Notes under the pieces: generated by a model
What the model was told of the DNA's origin: nothing
Database searches by the model: none
What the model saw: the letters and a program-made list of their open reading frames with translations, nothing else
Translations under genes and position numbers: made by a program
Shown here: piece after piece, positions 1-8,544 of the stretch
Layout: each line of letters starts with the position of its first letter
Numbering within the stretch: position 1 is the first letter of the stretch
DNA from: Blastomonas sp.
GTDB taxonomy: Bacteria; Pseudomonadota; Alphaproteobacteria; Sphingomonadales; Sphingomonadaceae
Assembly (NCBI RefSeq): GCF_030373265.1
Contig: NZ_JAUCZC010000005.1
Location: 1-64,000 of the forward strand
Reading direction: 5' to 3'
Length of the DNA stretch: 64,000 nucleotides

Positions 1-611
1 TCGCGGTGCCCACGGGCATCAAGATCTTCTCGTGGATCGCGACGATGTGGGGCGGATCGCTCACCTTCAAGACCCCGATGGTCTGGGCTCTGGGCTTCAT
101 CTTCATGTTCACCGTGGGCGGCGTGACCGGCGTCGTGCTTGCCAATGGCGGTGTCGATGACAACCTGCACGACACCTATTATGTGGTCGCGCACTTCCAC
201 TACGTGCTCTCGCTGGGTGCGGTGTTCTCGATCTTCGCGGGCTTCTATTACTGGTTCCCCAAGATGAGCGGCCGCCACTACAGCGAGCTGCTGGGCCACC
301 TGCACTTCTGGATCTTCTTCATCGGCGTGAACATCCTGTTCTTCCCGATGCACTTCCTGGGTCGTCAGGGCATGCCGCGTCGCTATCCCGATTATCCTGA
401 GGCGTTCGCCTATTGGAACGAGATCGCGTCGATTGGTTATGCGATCATGGCGGCCGGCATGGTGATCTTCTTCATCAACATCGCCTACTCGCTGGTTGCC
501 GGCCGTCGTGCCGAAGGCAACTACTGGGGCGAAGGTGCCACGACGCTGGAATGGACCCTGTCCAGCCCGCCGCCGTTCCACCAGTTCGAAACGCTCCCCG
601 TCATCAAGTGA
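1..611 (+). CDS. ctaD: Cytochrome c oxidase subunit I, 3' part only
   Basis: This is the C-terminal part of the haem-copper oxidase catalytic subunit of an aa3-type terminal oxidase in the inner membrane, which reduces O2 and pumps protons. The reading frame is already open at the window edge (first full codon at 3), so about 200 of the usual 530-560 residues are visible. The motif VAHFHYV at about 186-206 holds the two histidines that in this family ligate haem a3 and haem a. Hydrophobic helices follow, ending in the usual [11 protein letters not shown] tail. ctaB, ctaG and ctaE follow on the same strand, the standard alphaproteobacterial cta order. The upstream ctaC would lie outside the window. 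Confidence 0.97.
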   Translation, partial: AVPTGIKIFSWIATMWGGSLTFKTPMVWALGFIFMFTVGGVTGVVLANGGVDDNLHDTYYVVAHFHYVLSLGAVFSIFAGFYYWFPKMSGRHYSELLGHLHFWIFFIGVNILFFPMHFLGRQGMPRRYPDYPEAFAYWNEIASIGYAIMAAGMVIFFINIAYSLVAGRRAEGNYWGEGATTLEWTLSSPPPFHQFETLPVIK

Positions 612-672
612 CCGGGCGCATATCGGGCCTCTGAAAGGGCCGGTGAAGGGCTATCCCTGATCCGGCCCGCAG

Positions 673-693
673 CCCCTCCCGGCTCGGGAGGGG
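673..693 (+). terminator. Hairpin between ctaD and ctaB
   Basis: A perfect 9-bp stem (CCCCTCCCG / CGGGAGGGG) with a 3-nt loop is followed by TTT. It sits 60 bases past the ctaD stop, so it could attenuate transcription between the structural gene and the assembly genes. The short T run makes it a weak intrinsic terminator. Confidence 0.5.
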
Positions 694-717
694 TTTGCCA
701 TTTGGGTATTGAGTAAA

Positions 718-1674
718 ATGACCGACGCCGTTCAGCAGATTGATCTCCACGCGGGCACCGTGCATGGCCAGCAAGGCGCCATCATGCCCGCGCACTGGCG
801 CGATTTCTGGGCGCTGACCAAACCCGGCGTGATTCGCCTTGTGGTGTTCACCGGGCTGTGCGGCTTGCTCGCGGCGCCCGGCACGATCCATCCGGTGATC
901 GGCTTCGTCGCGATCCTGTGCATTGCCATGGGGGCGGGCGGTGCTGCCGCCCTCAACCAGTATCACGAGTCCGACCTCGACGCGCTGATGAAGCGCACCG
1001 CCAACCGCCCGATCCCCGCAGGCCGCATGGACCGCGAGGCCGCGCTGCAGTTCGGTCTGGCGCTGTCGGGCTTTTCGGTGGTGATCATGGGGCTGGCGGT
1101 CAACTGGCTGGCCGCGGGAATTCTGGCTTTTTCGATCTTCTATTATGCCGTGATCTACACCGTGTGGCTCAAGCCCAACACGGCGCAGAATATCGTCATC
1201 GGTGGCGGGGCAGGGGCGTTCCCGCCGGTGATCGGCTGGGCGGCGGTAACCGGCGACGTCACGATGCTGCCGATCCTGCTGTTTTCGATCATCTTCTTCT
1301 GGACCCCGCCGCACTTCTGGGCGCTCGCGCTGTTCGTGAAGATGGATTACGCGCGCGTCGGCATTCCGATGATGCCCAACGTCGCTGGCGAGAAGTCGAC
1401 CCGGCACCAGGTGTTCGGCTATTCGCTGGTGCTGCTCGCGACCACGCTCGCGCCTTTCGCGCTGGGCCTGGTCGGCTGGACCTATGGCATCAGCGCGCTG
1501 CTGCTGACCGGCTTCTTCGTCCTGCTGGCGGCGCGCGTGGGCTTCCGCGTGGCGGGCGAAGGCGATACGCTGAAGCCTGAAAAGCAGCTATTTGCCTATT
1601 CGATCGTCTATCTGTTCATGATCTTCACCGCGCTGGTCATTGATCGTGCCGTGGTTCCGGTGATTGCCGCATGA
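718..1674 (+). CDS. ctaB: Protohaem IX farnesyltransferase (haem O synthase)
   Basis: This integral inner-membrane UbiA-family prenyltransferase adds farnesyl to haem b to make haem O, the precursor of haem a for the adjacent oxidase. The 318-residue product carries the family's Asp-rich motif: [12 protein letters not shown] at 80-91, with D86/D88 followed by KRTANRP. The second loop motif [11 protein letters not shown] is also present. Multiple hydrophobic helices fill the rest. The start is the ATG at 718; an in-frame TTG at 709 is less likely. The stop overlaps the ATG of the next small gene by ATGA, indicating translational coupling. Confidence 0.95.
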   Translation: MTDAVQQIDLHAGTVHGQQGAIMPAHWRDFWALTKPGVIRLVVFTGLCGLLAAPGTIHPVIGFVAILCIAMGAGGAAALNQYHESDLDALMKRTANRPIPAGRMDREAALQFGLALSGFSVVIMGLAVNWLAAGILAFSIFYYAVIYTVWLKPNTAQNIVIGGGAGAFPPVIGWAAVTGDVTMLPILLFSIIFFWTPPHFWALALFVKMDYARVGIPMMPNVAGEKSTRHQVFGYSLVLLATTLAPFALGLVGWTYGISALLLTGFFVLLAARVGFRVAGEGDTLKPEKQLFAYSIVYLFMIFTALVIDRAVVPVIAA

Positions 1675-1829
1675 CCGATCGCCCGACTCCCGATTTCAAC
1701 GATCCCGAGGTGCTGGCGCAGTTGCGCGCGCGCCAGCGCAGCCGCGCCTTGTTCATGGCCGGCATCCTCATCGCCTTGTGCGTGATGTTCTATGTCATCA
1801 CCATCGTGAAGATCGGGGTGTGGGGATGA
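1671..1829 (+). CDS. Small single-pass membrane protein of the cta operon
   Basis: This 52-residue protein begins [11 protein letters not shown] and has one hydrophobic segment at about residues 27-48 after a basic stretch (RARQRSR), so the N-terminus probably faces the cytoplasm. Both ends overlap neighbours by ATGA: ctaB upstream (1671-1674) and ctaG downstream (1826-1829). Small membrane proteins are common at this place in alphaproteobacterial cta operons and are often labelled CoxF-like or oxidase assembly proteins. No catalytic or metal-binding residues are visible. A role in oxidase assembly is inferred from position only. Confidence 0.8.
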   Translation: MTDRPTPDFNDPEVLAQLRARQRSRALFMAGILIALCVMFYVITIVKIGVWG

Positions 1830-2401
1830 ACGCTGCAACGCTCAATCCCGAGATGTCGCGTCGCAACCGGCGCGCTGCTCTTCTGGCTTTGTGTTTCGCG
1901 GTCGGCATGCTCGGCATGGGCTACGCCGCCGTTCCGCTCTACCGCATGTTCTGCGAGGCGACGGGCTTCGGCGGCACGACGATGAAGGTCAGCGAGGCCG
2001 ATGCCTCGGCGTTCGTCGTGACTGACAAGCAGATCACCGTCCGGTTCGATTCGAACGTGTCCTCGGCACTGCCCTGGCGCTTCAAGCCGGAGAACCCGAC
2101 CGAAAAGATCACCATCGGCGCGCGCGACATGGCCGCGTTCGAGGCAGAGAATCTGTCGAGCCAGCCGGTCTCCGGCACCGCGACGTTCAACGTTACGCCG
2201 GTGCAGGCCGGGCGCTATTTCGCCAAGGTCCAGTGCTTCTGCTTTACCGAGCAGACGCTGCAGCCGGGCGAGAAGGTGCGGATGCCGGTGATCTATTATG
2301 TGGACCCCGCGATCATGACCGATCCGGAGACCAAGGATATCGAAGAGATAACCCTCAGCTACACCTTTTACCCGCTGGACCAGGCGAATAAGGGCAGTTA
2401 A
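1826..2401 (+). CDS. ctaG: Cytochrome c oxidase assembly protein CtaG/Cox11
   Basis: This membrane-anchored copper chaperone delivers copper to the CuB site of subunit I. The 191-residue protein has one N-terminal transmembrane segment (about 17-39) and a periplasmic beta-sandwich domain. The copper-binding motif CFCF is at 137-140, with a further family-conserved cysteine (C43) just past the membrane in the PLYRMFC stretch. The ATG at 1826 overlaps the preceding stop as ATGA. The gene lies between ctaB and ctaE, which matches its role in maturing the oxidase encoded around it. Confidence 0.96.
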   Translation: MNAATLNPEMSRRNRRAALLALCFAVGMLGMGYAAVPLYRMFCEATGFGGTTMKVSEADASAFVVTDKQITVRFDSNVSSALPWRFKPENPTEKITIGARDMAAFEAENLSSQPVSGTATFNVTPVQAGRYFAKVQCFCFTEQTLQPGEKVRMPVIYYVDPAIMTDPETKDIEEITLSYTFYPLDQANKGS

Positions 2402-2445
2402 GGGCTTAGTTTAAAGACGCTTTAGGGACGACAGGGACCAGACCG

Positions 2446-3261
2446 ATGGCCGGAACAAAGAACCACGATTATCATATTTTGCCGCCCAGCATCATTCCGT
2501 TTGCCGGATCGATGTCGGCGCTGCTCATGGCCGTAGGGGCCATCCTGTGGATGCAGAGCATCGATACGATGGGTATCGTATTCTACGCCGGCACCGCAGC
2601 CGTGGTCGCAACGATGTATTTCTGGTGGGCGCAGGTCGTCAAGGAAGCGCATGCGGGCGACCATACCCCGGTGGTGCAGTTGCACCTGCGCTACGGCATG
2701 ATCCTGTTCATCGCGTCGGAAGTCATGTTCTTCGTCGGCTGGTTCTGGGCGTGGTTCGATTTCTCGCTGTTCCCCTCGTCGGCAGAGGTGATTGGCGGAA
2801 CCTGGCCTCCGCAGGGTGTCGAAGTGCTCAACGCATTCGAACTGCCTTTGCTCAACACGCTGATCCTGCTGTGCTCGGGCACCACCGTGACCTGGGCGCA
2901 CCACTCGCTGATCAACGGCGATCGTGACGGCCTGATCAAGGGTCTGTGGGTCACCATCCTGCTGGGCCTGCTGTTCAGCAGCGTCCAGGCGTATGAATAC
3001 GCTGTGGCACCGTTCCCGTTCAAGGATCTGAACTATGGTTCGGCGTTCTACATGGCGACGGGTTTCCACGGCTTCCACGTTCTGGTTGGCACGATCTTCC
3101 TGATCGTCTGCCTGGTTCGCGCCTATAAGGGTCACTTCACCCCCAAGCAGCATTTCGGCTTCGAAGCGGCTGCCTGGTACTGGCACTTTGTTGACGTGGT
3201 GTGGCTGTTCCTCTTCCTCGTCATCTATGTCTGGGGTGGCTGGGGCGCGGTGACGCATTGA
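2446..3261 (+). CDS. ctaE: Cytochrome c oxidase subunit III
   Basis: This is the third core subunit of the aa3 oxidase, a seven-helix inner-membrane protein that stabilises proton uptake by subunit I. At 271 residues it has the normal family length. The stretch EVMFFVGWFWAWF after a histidine-rich loop (HAGDHTPVVQLHLRYG) is characteristic. The C-terminal helices include YWHFVDVVWLFLF, a hallmark of subunit III. A 44-base gap separates it from ctaG. Confidence 0.97.
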   Translation: MAGTKNHDYHILPPSIIPFAGSMSALLMAVGAILWMQSIDTMGIVFYAGTAAVVATMYFWWAQVVKEAHAGDHTPVVQLHLRYGMILFIASEVMFFVGWFWAWFDFSLFPSSAEVIGGTWPPQGVEVLNAFELPLLNTLILLCSGTTVTWAHHSLINGDRDGLIKGLWVTILLGLLFSSVQAYEYAVAPFPFKDLNYGSAFYMATGFHGFHVLVGTIFLIVCLVRAYKGHFTPKQHFGFEAAAWYWHFVDVVWLFLFLVIYVWGGWGAVTH

Positions 3262-3290
3262 TCCTCACCTTATGAATCGGCGCGGTCATC

Positions 3291-3689
3291 ATGGATGATA
3301 CGCCTGTCGACAAAGGGCAGTCTGGTCTGGTCCAGGCTGCCCTTTTTGGCGAATGCCCGGCCTGCGGCTCGCGCACGCTGTTTGCCGGCTGGGTTCGCTT
3401 CGCAGCCAAGTGCCGTGCCTGCGGACACGATTTTTCCGCGTTTAACGTCGGCGATGGCCCGGCGGCGTTCCTGATCCTGGTCATTGGCGCGCTGGTGTGC
3501 GCCTTTGCGCTGGTGCTTCAGGTCCAGGCCAGCCCGCCCTTCTGGGTCCACATCGTGCTGTGGGTACCGATCACCACGGCGCTGGTGCTGCTGTCGCTCA
3601 GGGTTTCCAAAGCAATGATGTTGATCCACGAGGCGCGCGCGGAGGTCCGTGAGGGGCGGGTCGCGGACGATACGAAGGAACAGCCATGA
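3291..3689 (+). CDS. DUF983 zinc-ribbon membrane protein
   Basis: This 132-residue protein has an N-terminal zinc ribbon (CPAC at 22-25, CRAC at 41-44) followed by two hydrophobic helices. DUF983 proteins sit between ctaE and SURF1 in most sphingomonads and rhizobia; their biochemical role is not established. The conserved FNVGDGPAAF segment leads into the first helix. The stop codon overlaps the start of the SURF1 gene by ATGA (3686-3689), so it is co-translated with oxidase biogenesis genes. Confidence 0.9.
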   Translation: MDDTPVDKGQSGLVQAALFGECPACGSRTLFAGWVRFAAKCRACGHDFSAFNVGDGPAAFLILVIGALVCAFALVLQVQASPPFWVHIVLWVPITTALVLLSLRVSKAMMLIHEARAEVREGRVADDTKEQP

Positions 3690-4261
3690 AGCGCCTGCCG
3701 TTATGGCCGACGGTGATCGTCGGCATCGCCATCGCGATCATGATCGCGCTGGGTGTCTGGCAGCTGCAGCGCATGGCTTGGAAAGAGGCGCTCCTCGACG
3801 AGTATGCGACTGCTTCGCAACGGCCTGCCGTGGCATGGCCGTCGGTGCCCGATCGCGACGCGCTGCCGCTGTATCGGGAATCCTCGGTCAATTGCCTCAC
3901 CGTTACCGGCTGGCGTTCGGCGAGCGGACGCAATGCGCGGGGGCGGGCGGGCTGGGTGCACATTGCGTCATGTTCGACCGGGGCCGAAGGCCCGGGCGCG
4001 CAGGTCGTGGCCGGGTGGTCGCTGCGTCCCGATGATCCCGACTGGACCGGCGGGCAGGTCACCGGCGTGATCGCGCCCGACAGCATGCACCTGATCCGGC
4101 TGGTCGCAGCGCCGCCGGTTGCGGGTCTCGAGGCTGTGCAACCACCTTCGCCCGAGGACATTCCGAACAATCATTGGGCCTATGCAATACAATGGTTTTT
4201 ATTCGCGGGGCTGGCTGCCGTTATATATGGTCTGGCAGTCGCAAGGCGGGCACGATCCTGA
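3686..4261 (+). CDS. SURF1 family oxidase assembly protein
   Basis: SURF1 proteins assist haem a insertion into cytochrome c oxidase. The product has the family topology of two transmembrane helices at the ends (about 6-25 and 168-187) around a periplasmic domain. It has the early G-x-WQ-x-x-R signature (GVWQLQRMAWKEAL) and the late NNHWAYAIQWF motif before the second helix. At 191 residues it is shorter than the roughly 230-250 of many homologues, with the reduction in the periplasmic loop. It overlaps the DUF983 gene by four bases. Confidence 0.92.
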   Translation: MKRLPLWPTVIVGIAIAIMIALGVWQLQRMAWKEALLDEYATASQRPAVAWPSVPDRDALPLYRESSVNCLTVTGWRSASGRNARGRAGWVHIASCSTGAEGPGAQVVAGWSLRPDDPDWTGGQVTGVIAPDSMHLIRLVAAPPVAGLEAVQPPSPEDIPNNHWAYAIQWFLFAGLAAVIYGLAVARRARS

Positions 4262-4290
4262 TCGTCCGCGTGATGCCGTAAGGAGAGACC

Positions 4291-4794
4291 ATGCAGGGCG
4301 GACATTATTACGGCTTCCATAGGGTTACCCATTCCGATCTGCCCCTGATTACCTCGTGGCTGGAAACCCCCGAGGTCCGCAAGTGGTGGGGCGATCCCAA
4401 GCACGAGCTGGCGCTGATCGAAGAGGATATGGACAATCCCGACATGGTGCAGCTGATCGGGATGCTCGATGGCTATCCAATCGCCTATATCCAGCATTTC
4501 GAGGTCCATGCCTGGCCGCAAAAGCATCTGCAGGATCTGCCGCAGGGCGCGCGCGCGGTCGATTGCTTCATCGGCGTGCCCTCGCTGATCGGCAAGGGGC
4601 ACGGCGCAAAGCTGCTGGCGATGCTCGCCAAGCAGCTCAATGCGCAGGGCGTTCGGGTGCTGTGCATCGATCCCGATCCGCACAACCAGCGCGCGCGCAG
4701 CGCCTATGTCCGCGCGGGCTTTGTCGAGCATGGCGAGATCGAAACCCCCGAAGGACCCGCCGTCCTGATGTTCTACGAAAGCCCCGAAGACTGA
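4291..4794 (+). CDS. GNAT acetyltransferase, AAC(6')-like
   Basis: This 167-residue protein belongs to the GNAT group that includes aminoglycoside 6'-N-acetyltransferases. By recall it shares with AAC(6')-Ib the WWG near the N-terminus, the acetyl-CoA loop (here LIGKGHGAKLL), the DPxPxNxRA turn and the closing TPxGPAVxM strand. It could acetylate an aminoglycoside or an endogenous amine; the sequence does not decide. RBS-like GGAGAG precedes the ATG. It lies between SURF1 and thrC, which are often adjacent in sphingomonads. Confidence 0.85.
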   Translation: MQGGHYYGFHRVTHSDLPLITSWLETPEVRKWWGDPKHELALIEEDMDNPDMVQLIGMLDGYPIAYIQHFEVHAWPQKHLQDLPQGARAVDCFIGVPSLIGKGHGAKLLAMLAKQLNAQGVRVLCIDPDPHNQRARSAYVRAGFVEHGEIETPEGPAVLMFYESPED

Positions 4795-4840
4795 CGCGGC
4801 CATTGCAAGCGGCAGGCAGGGTCGCTAACGGGTCCATCCC

Positions 4841-6256
4841 ATGGACTATATCAGCACCAGGGGGAAGGCAGCGGCGCTCGATTTCGAGGGCGTGACGCTG
4901 GCGGGTTTGGCGAGCGATGGCGGGCTTTATGTTCCGCGGAGCTGGCCCAAGTTCACGCAAGCCGAGATCGCGGCGATGGCGGGGCTGTCGTATGTCGATC
5001 TCGCGGTGAAGATTATGGCACCCTATGTCGCGGGCAGCCTGACCGAGCAAGAACTGCACGGTCTGTGCGAGGCGGCCTATGGCCGGTTTTCGCACAAGGC
5101 AGTGACGCCGCTGGTGCAGCTCGATCAGAGCAATTGGCTGCTCGAGCTGTTCCATGGGCCGACGCTTGCGTTCAAGGATGTCGCGCTGCAATTGCTCGGC
5201 CATCTGTTCGAGCGCTTCCTGAGCAACCGCGATACGCACCTGACCATCGTCGGTGCGACCTCGGGCGATACCGGATCGGCGGCGATCGATGCTGTCGCGG
5301 GGCGCGAGAAGGTCGATATCTTCATGCTTCACCCCGATGGCCGGGTGTCGGACGTGCAGCGGCGGCAGATGACCACGGTTCTGGCCCCCAACGTGCACAA
5401 CATCGCGATCGATGGCAGCTTCGATGATGCCCAGGCGATGGTGAAGCGGATGTTCGGCGATCCCGATTTTGCCGGCAGGTTCACGCTCTCGGCGGTCAAC
5501 TCGATCAACTGGGCACGGCTGATGGCGCAGATCGTGTATTACTTCGCCGCAGCCTTGCAGCTTGGCGCGCCGCACCGTCCGGTCGCGTTCTCGGTTCCTA
5601 CCGGCAATTTCGGCGATGTCTTCGCAGGCTACGTCGCCAGCCAGATGGGACTGCCGATCGCAAGGCTGGTGGTGGCGACCAACGTCAACGACATCCTCCA
5701 CCGCGCGCTCAGCGCCGGGGACTATTCGGCAGGCAGCGTCACGCCCACCGCGGCGCCCTCGATGGATATTCAGGTCAGTTCCAACTTCGAGCGGCTGCTG
5801 TTCGATCTGGAAGGCCGCGATGGCGCGCTGACCGCCGCGCGCATGCAGGGCTTCGAGGCGAGCAAGGCGATGCAGCTCACGCCCGCGATGCGCACAGGCG
5901 CGGAAGGCATATTCGCCAGTGCGAGCGTCGATCCGGAAGAGATGGGGATTGCCATGCGGCGGGCCTGGGATGACGCGGGACAGGTGCTCGATCCGCACAC
6001 CGCGATCGGACTTGGCGCGGCGCACCGGCTGCAGGATGCAGGCACGCTCGACCGGGCGATTCCGTGCGTTACCCTAGCAACCGCCCACCCGTCCAAGTTC
6101 CGCGATGCGGTCGAGCGCGCGACGGGCCTGCGCCCGCGCCTGCCCACCCGTGTCGGCGACCTGTTCGAGCGCGCCGAGAAATTCGACAAGCTTGCGGGCG
6201 ATTACACCACCGTGCGCGATTACATCGCCGCCCGCGCCGTTCCGGCCAAGGGCTGA
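4841..6256 (+). CDS. thrC: Threonine synthase
   Basis: This PLP-dependent enzyme converts O-phosphohomoserine to threonine in the cytoplasm. The 471-residue product starts with the family signature MDYISTRGKA and has the PLP-binding lysine K112 in HGPTLAFKDVALQ. The phosphate-binding region GATSGDTGSAA and the later SVPTGNFGDVFAGY motif, both typical of the long proteobacterial form, are present. No other threonine pathway gene lies nearby. The next gene starts ten bases past the stop. Confidence 0.97.
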   Translation: MDYISTRGKAAALDFEGVTLAGLASDGGLYVPRSWPKFTQAEIAAMAGLSYVDLAVKIMAPYVAGSLTEQELHGLCEAAYGRFSHKAVTPLVQLDQSNWLLELFHGPTLAFKDVALQLLGHLFERFLSNRDTHLTIVGATSGDTGSAAIDAVAGREKVDIFMLHPDGRVSDVQRRQMTTVLAPNVHNIAIDGSFDDAQAMVKRMFGDPDFAGRFTLSAVNSINWARLMAQIVYYFAAALQLGAPHRPVAFSVPTGNFGDVFAGYVASQMGLPIARLVVATNVNDILHRALSAGDYSAGSVTPTAAPSMDIQVSSNFERLLFDLEGRDGALTAARMQGFEASKAMQLTPAMRTGAEGIFASASVDPEEMGIAMRRAWDDAGQVLDPHTAIGLGAAHRLQDAGTLDRAIPCVTLATAHPSKFRDAVERATGLRPRLPTRVGDLFERAEKFDKLAGDYTTVRDYIAARAVPAKG

Positions 6257-6265
6257 CGTTCGCTT

Positions 6266-7162
6266 ATGGCCGCCCTCGATCCGCAACCGGTGCTGATGAT
6301 CGGCGAGCCGCGCGAGGACTATACGCTGATCGACAGCGGCGCCGGGCGCAAGTTCGAGGCCTATGGTCCCTATCGGTTCGTCCGTCCCGAGCCGCAGGCG
6401 ATGTGGCCGACGACGCTTCCCGATTGGGACGCCGATGGCGCATTCATCCCTGGATCGGACGAGGATGGCGGCGGCAAGTGGCAGCTTGAATCCAACGTGC
6501 CGCGCGATGGCTGGCCGCTGGCGTGGGAGGAGGTGCGGCTGACCGCGCTCAATACCCCGTTCCGGCATCTTGGGTTTTTCCCAGATATGGATCCGGTGTG
6601 GCGCTGGCTGCGCGGTCAGATTGGTCGGCATGACGGTGACGAGGCCGCCAAGGCGCTCAACCTGTTCGGCTATACCGGGGTCGGTACGCTGGCGATGGCG
6701 GCGACAGGGGCCGAACTCACGCATGTCGATGCCTCGAAAAAGTCGGTCGCAGCCGCTCGGGTCAACGCAGGCCTGTCGGGGATGGAAGACCTGCCGATCC
6801 GCTGGCTGGTCGACGATTGCGTCAAGTTCGCCGCGCGCGAGGTTCGCCGCGGCAAGCGCTATGATGCGATCCTGCTCGATCCGCCCAAGTTCGGGCGCGG
6901 CCCCGAGGGCGAGGTGTGGAAGCTCGAGGAGCATCTGCCCGGCCTGATCGCAGACTGTCGCAAGCTGCTCGATGATCGCTCGCGCTGCCTCTTCCTCACC
7001 GTCTATGCGGTGCGGATGTCGGCACTGGCGCTGGGCGAACTGCTCGCCGCGCATTTCGCCGATCTGCCGGGGACGGTCGAGGTCGGTGAGCTAGCGGTGC
7101 GCGAGCAAGCCGGCGGGCGGCTGCTGCCCACCGCGATCTTTGCGCGCTGGTCGAACGGTTGA
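6266..7162 (+). CDS. Class I SAM-dependent methyltransferase, RlmI-like
   Basis: This 298-residue protein has the Rossmann SAM-binding motif LNLFGYTGVGTLA followed by the acidic VDASKKSV strand end. The LDPPKFGRGP motif matches the catalytic DPP(K/A)F loop of COG1092 rRNA cytosine methyltransferases such as RlmI. It lacks the N-terminal PUA RNA-binding domain of E. coli RlmI and is about 100 residues shorter. It is therefore a catalytic-domain-only homologue whose substrate, probably rRNA, is inferred. It follows thrC by nine bases and is probably co-transcribed. Confidence 0.85.
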   Translation: MAALDPQPVLMIGEPREDYTLIDSGAGRKFEAYGPYRFVRPEPQAMWPTTLPDWDADGAFIPGSDEDGGGKWQLESNVPRDGWPLAWEEVRLTALNTPFRHLGFFPDMDPVWRWLRGQIGRHDGDEAAKALNLFGYTGVGTLAMAATGAELTHVDASKKSVAAARVNAGLSGMEDLPIRWLVDDCVKFAAREVRRGKRYDAILLDPPKFGRGPEGEVWKLEEHLPGLIADCRKLLDDRSRCLFLTVYAVRMSALALGELLAAHFADLPGTVEVGELAVREQAGGRLLPTAIFARWSNG

Positions 7163-7202
7163 GCGCTTGCGTTGCCCCGCGCAATTTGCCAACGCGCGGG
7201 TT

Positions 7203-7285
7203 CGTCATTCCCGCGAACGCGGGAATCCCGCTTTCGCGCCGTGGTTACAGATTTTAGCGGGACCCCCGCGTGCGCCGGGGTGACG
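7203..7285. repeat. Intergenic palindromic repeat, copy 1
   Basis: Two hairpins flank a spacer. The left is ATTCCCGCG / CGCGGGAAT at 7207-7226. The right is an imperfect CCCCCGCG...CGCCGGGG ending in TGACG. The ends are CGTCA and TGACG. Closely related elements of 82 bp lie at 9184-9265 and, in opposite orientation, at 35348-35429. Here it fills the gap before folB. Confidence 0.75.
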
Positions 7286-7317
7286 AGCAGCAGACATCAT
7301 AGAACAGGCCACCCATT

Positions 7318-7701
7318 TTGATCGACACCACACCAGACAGCTTGATCCTCGAGATCGCCGATTTCGACGTCAACGTCCTCACCGGGATTTACTCGGAAGA
7401 GACCAAGCTGCCGCAGCCGCTGCGTTTCACGATCCAGGCGCAGATGCTGGCGCAGGACCATTATGCGCCCGATACGCCGCTGTCGGCATCCAAGAACTAT
7501 ATGGACCTCAAGCACGCCGCATCGACCGCGCTGCCCCAGGGGGTGCATTTCACGCTGATCGAGGCGGTCGCCGATCATGTCATCGAGACGTTGTTTTTGC
7601 AGGATCCGCGTATCCACCGGCTGACAGTCAAGATCATCAAGCTGGCGATCGCCGAGCATAACGAATCGATCGGCATCACGCTGACCCGGACGCGCCGGTG
7701 A
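7318..7701 (+). CDS. folB: Dihydroneopterin aldolase family protein
   Basis: FolB cleaves 7,8-dihydroneopterin to 6-hydroxymethyl-dihydropterin in folate synthesis. The 127-residue product has family features: an early IxxfxVxxxxGIYxxE strand, the central KNYMDLKHAA helix and the C-terminal IKLAIAEHNESIGI strand. The reading frame offers a TTG at 7318 and no ATG before codon 43, so TTG is the likely start, without a strong ribosome binding site. Its stop overlaps the GTG start of the next gene, a pteridine-reductase-like SDR, which supports a shared pterin role. Confidence 0.88.
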   Translation: MIDTTPDSLILEIADFDVNVLTGIYSEETKLPQPLRFTIQAQMLAQDHYAPDTPLSASKNYMDLKHAASTALPQGVHFTLIEAVADHVIETLFLQDPRIHRLTVKIIKLAIAEHNESIGITLTRTRR

Positions 7702-8486
7702 GCCCTCAGGGCAATCCCTCGCGCCTTGCGCTCGTCACCGGCGGATGCCGCCGGGTGGGCGCGGCTATCGCCGCCGAACTGGCGCGCGCCGGATGGACGC
7801 TTGCGCTGCATGGGCACAGCGATGCGGTTCCCGATACCGACCTGGCAGGCACGCTGGCAGCCTGTGACACGCAATGGCACGGCTTCGTCGCCGATCTCGC
7901 GCGCCCCGATGCGCCCGCCGCGCTGATCGCGCAGGTGGTCGCGCATTTCGGCCGCGCCCCCGATCTGCTGGTCAACAACGCGTCGATGTTCGACTATGAC
8001 GATCTGGCCAGCATGACGCCGCAGATGCTGAGCGATCACTTCGCGGTCAACACTTTCGCACCGGTGCTGCTCGCGCGCGATCTGGTCGCGGCGGCAGGCG
8101 AGGGGGCGCAACCCGCGATCGTCCAGATCATCGACCAGCGCGTCCGCAACCCCAATGGCGACCAGCTGTCCTATACCCTGTCCAAGCAGGCGCTGGCCGA
8201 ATCGATCCGGACGCTGGCGCGCGCGTTCGGTGCGCGCGCACGGGTCAACGGGGTCGCGCCAGGGCTGACGTTGGCGACCAGCGACTTCGACGACGCGCAA
8301 ATGGCACGGCTCGCCGCACGCATGCCGCTGGGCCGGTTGTCAGACCCGCAAGACATTGCACGTGCGGTGCGTTACCTTGCCGACGCGTCCGCGATGACGG
8401 GCCAGTTGCTTTTCGTCGATGGCGGTGCCCATATGCTGAGCCTGGAGCGGGATTTCGTTTTCCTCGACAAGCAGGGCCCAGCCTGA
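7698..8486 (+). CDS. SDR oxidoreductase, pteridine-reductase-like
   Basis: This 262-residue short-chain dehydrogenase has the N-terminal motif TGGCRRVG (14-21). That fits the TGxxxRxG variant typical of FolM and PTR1 pteridine reductases, which use NADPH to reduce dihydropterins, and differs from the usual TGxxxGxG. The structural NNAS motif (93-96) and catalytic Y159 and K163 (YTLSK) are present. It is coupled to folB by a GTGA overlap. A FolM-like dihydromonapterin or dihydrofolate reductase role is an inference from motif plus context. Confidence 0.82.
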   Translation: MSPQGNPSRLALVTGGCRRVGAAIAAELARAGWTLALHGHSDAVPDTDLAGTLAACDTQWHGFVADLARPDAPAALIAQVVAHFGRAPDLLVNNASMFDYDDLASMTPQMLSDHFAVNTFAPVLLARDLVAAAGEGAQPAIVQIIDQRVRNPNGDQLSYTLSKQALAESIRTLARAFGARARVNGVAPGLTLATSDFDDAQMARLAARMPLGRLSDPQDIARAVRYLADASAMTGQLLFVDGGAHMLSLERDFVFLDKQGPA

Positions 8487-8544
8487 CGCTTGGGGGCTAA
8501 GCCATAGTGCTGAACCTCATTGGCCGGACTATTTGGAGATTATC

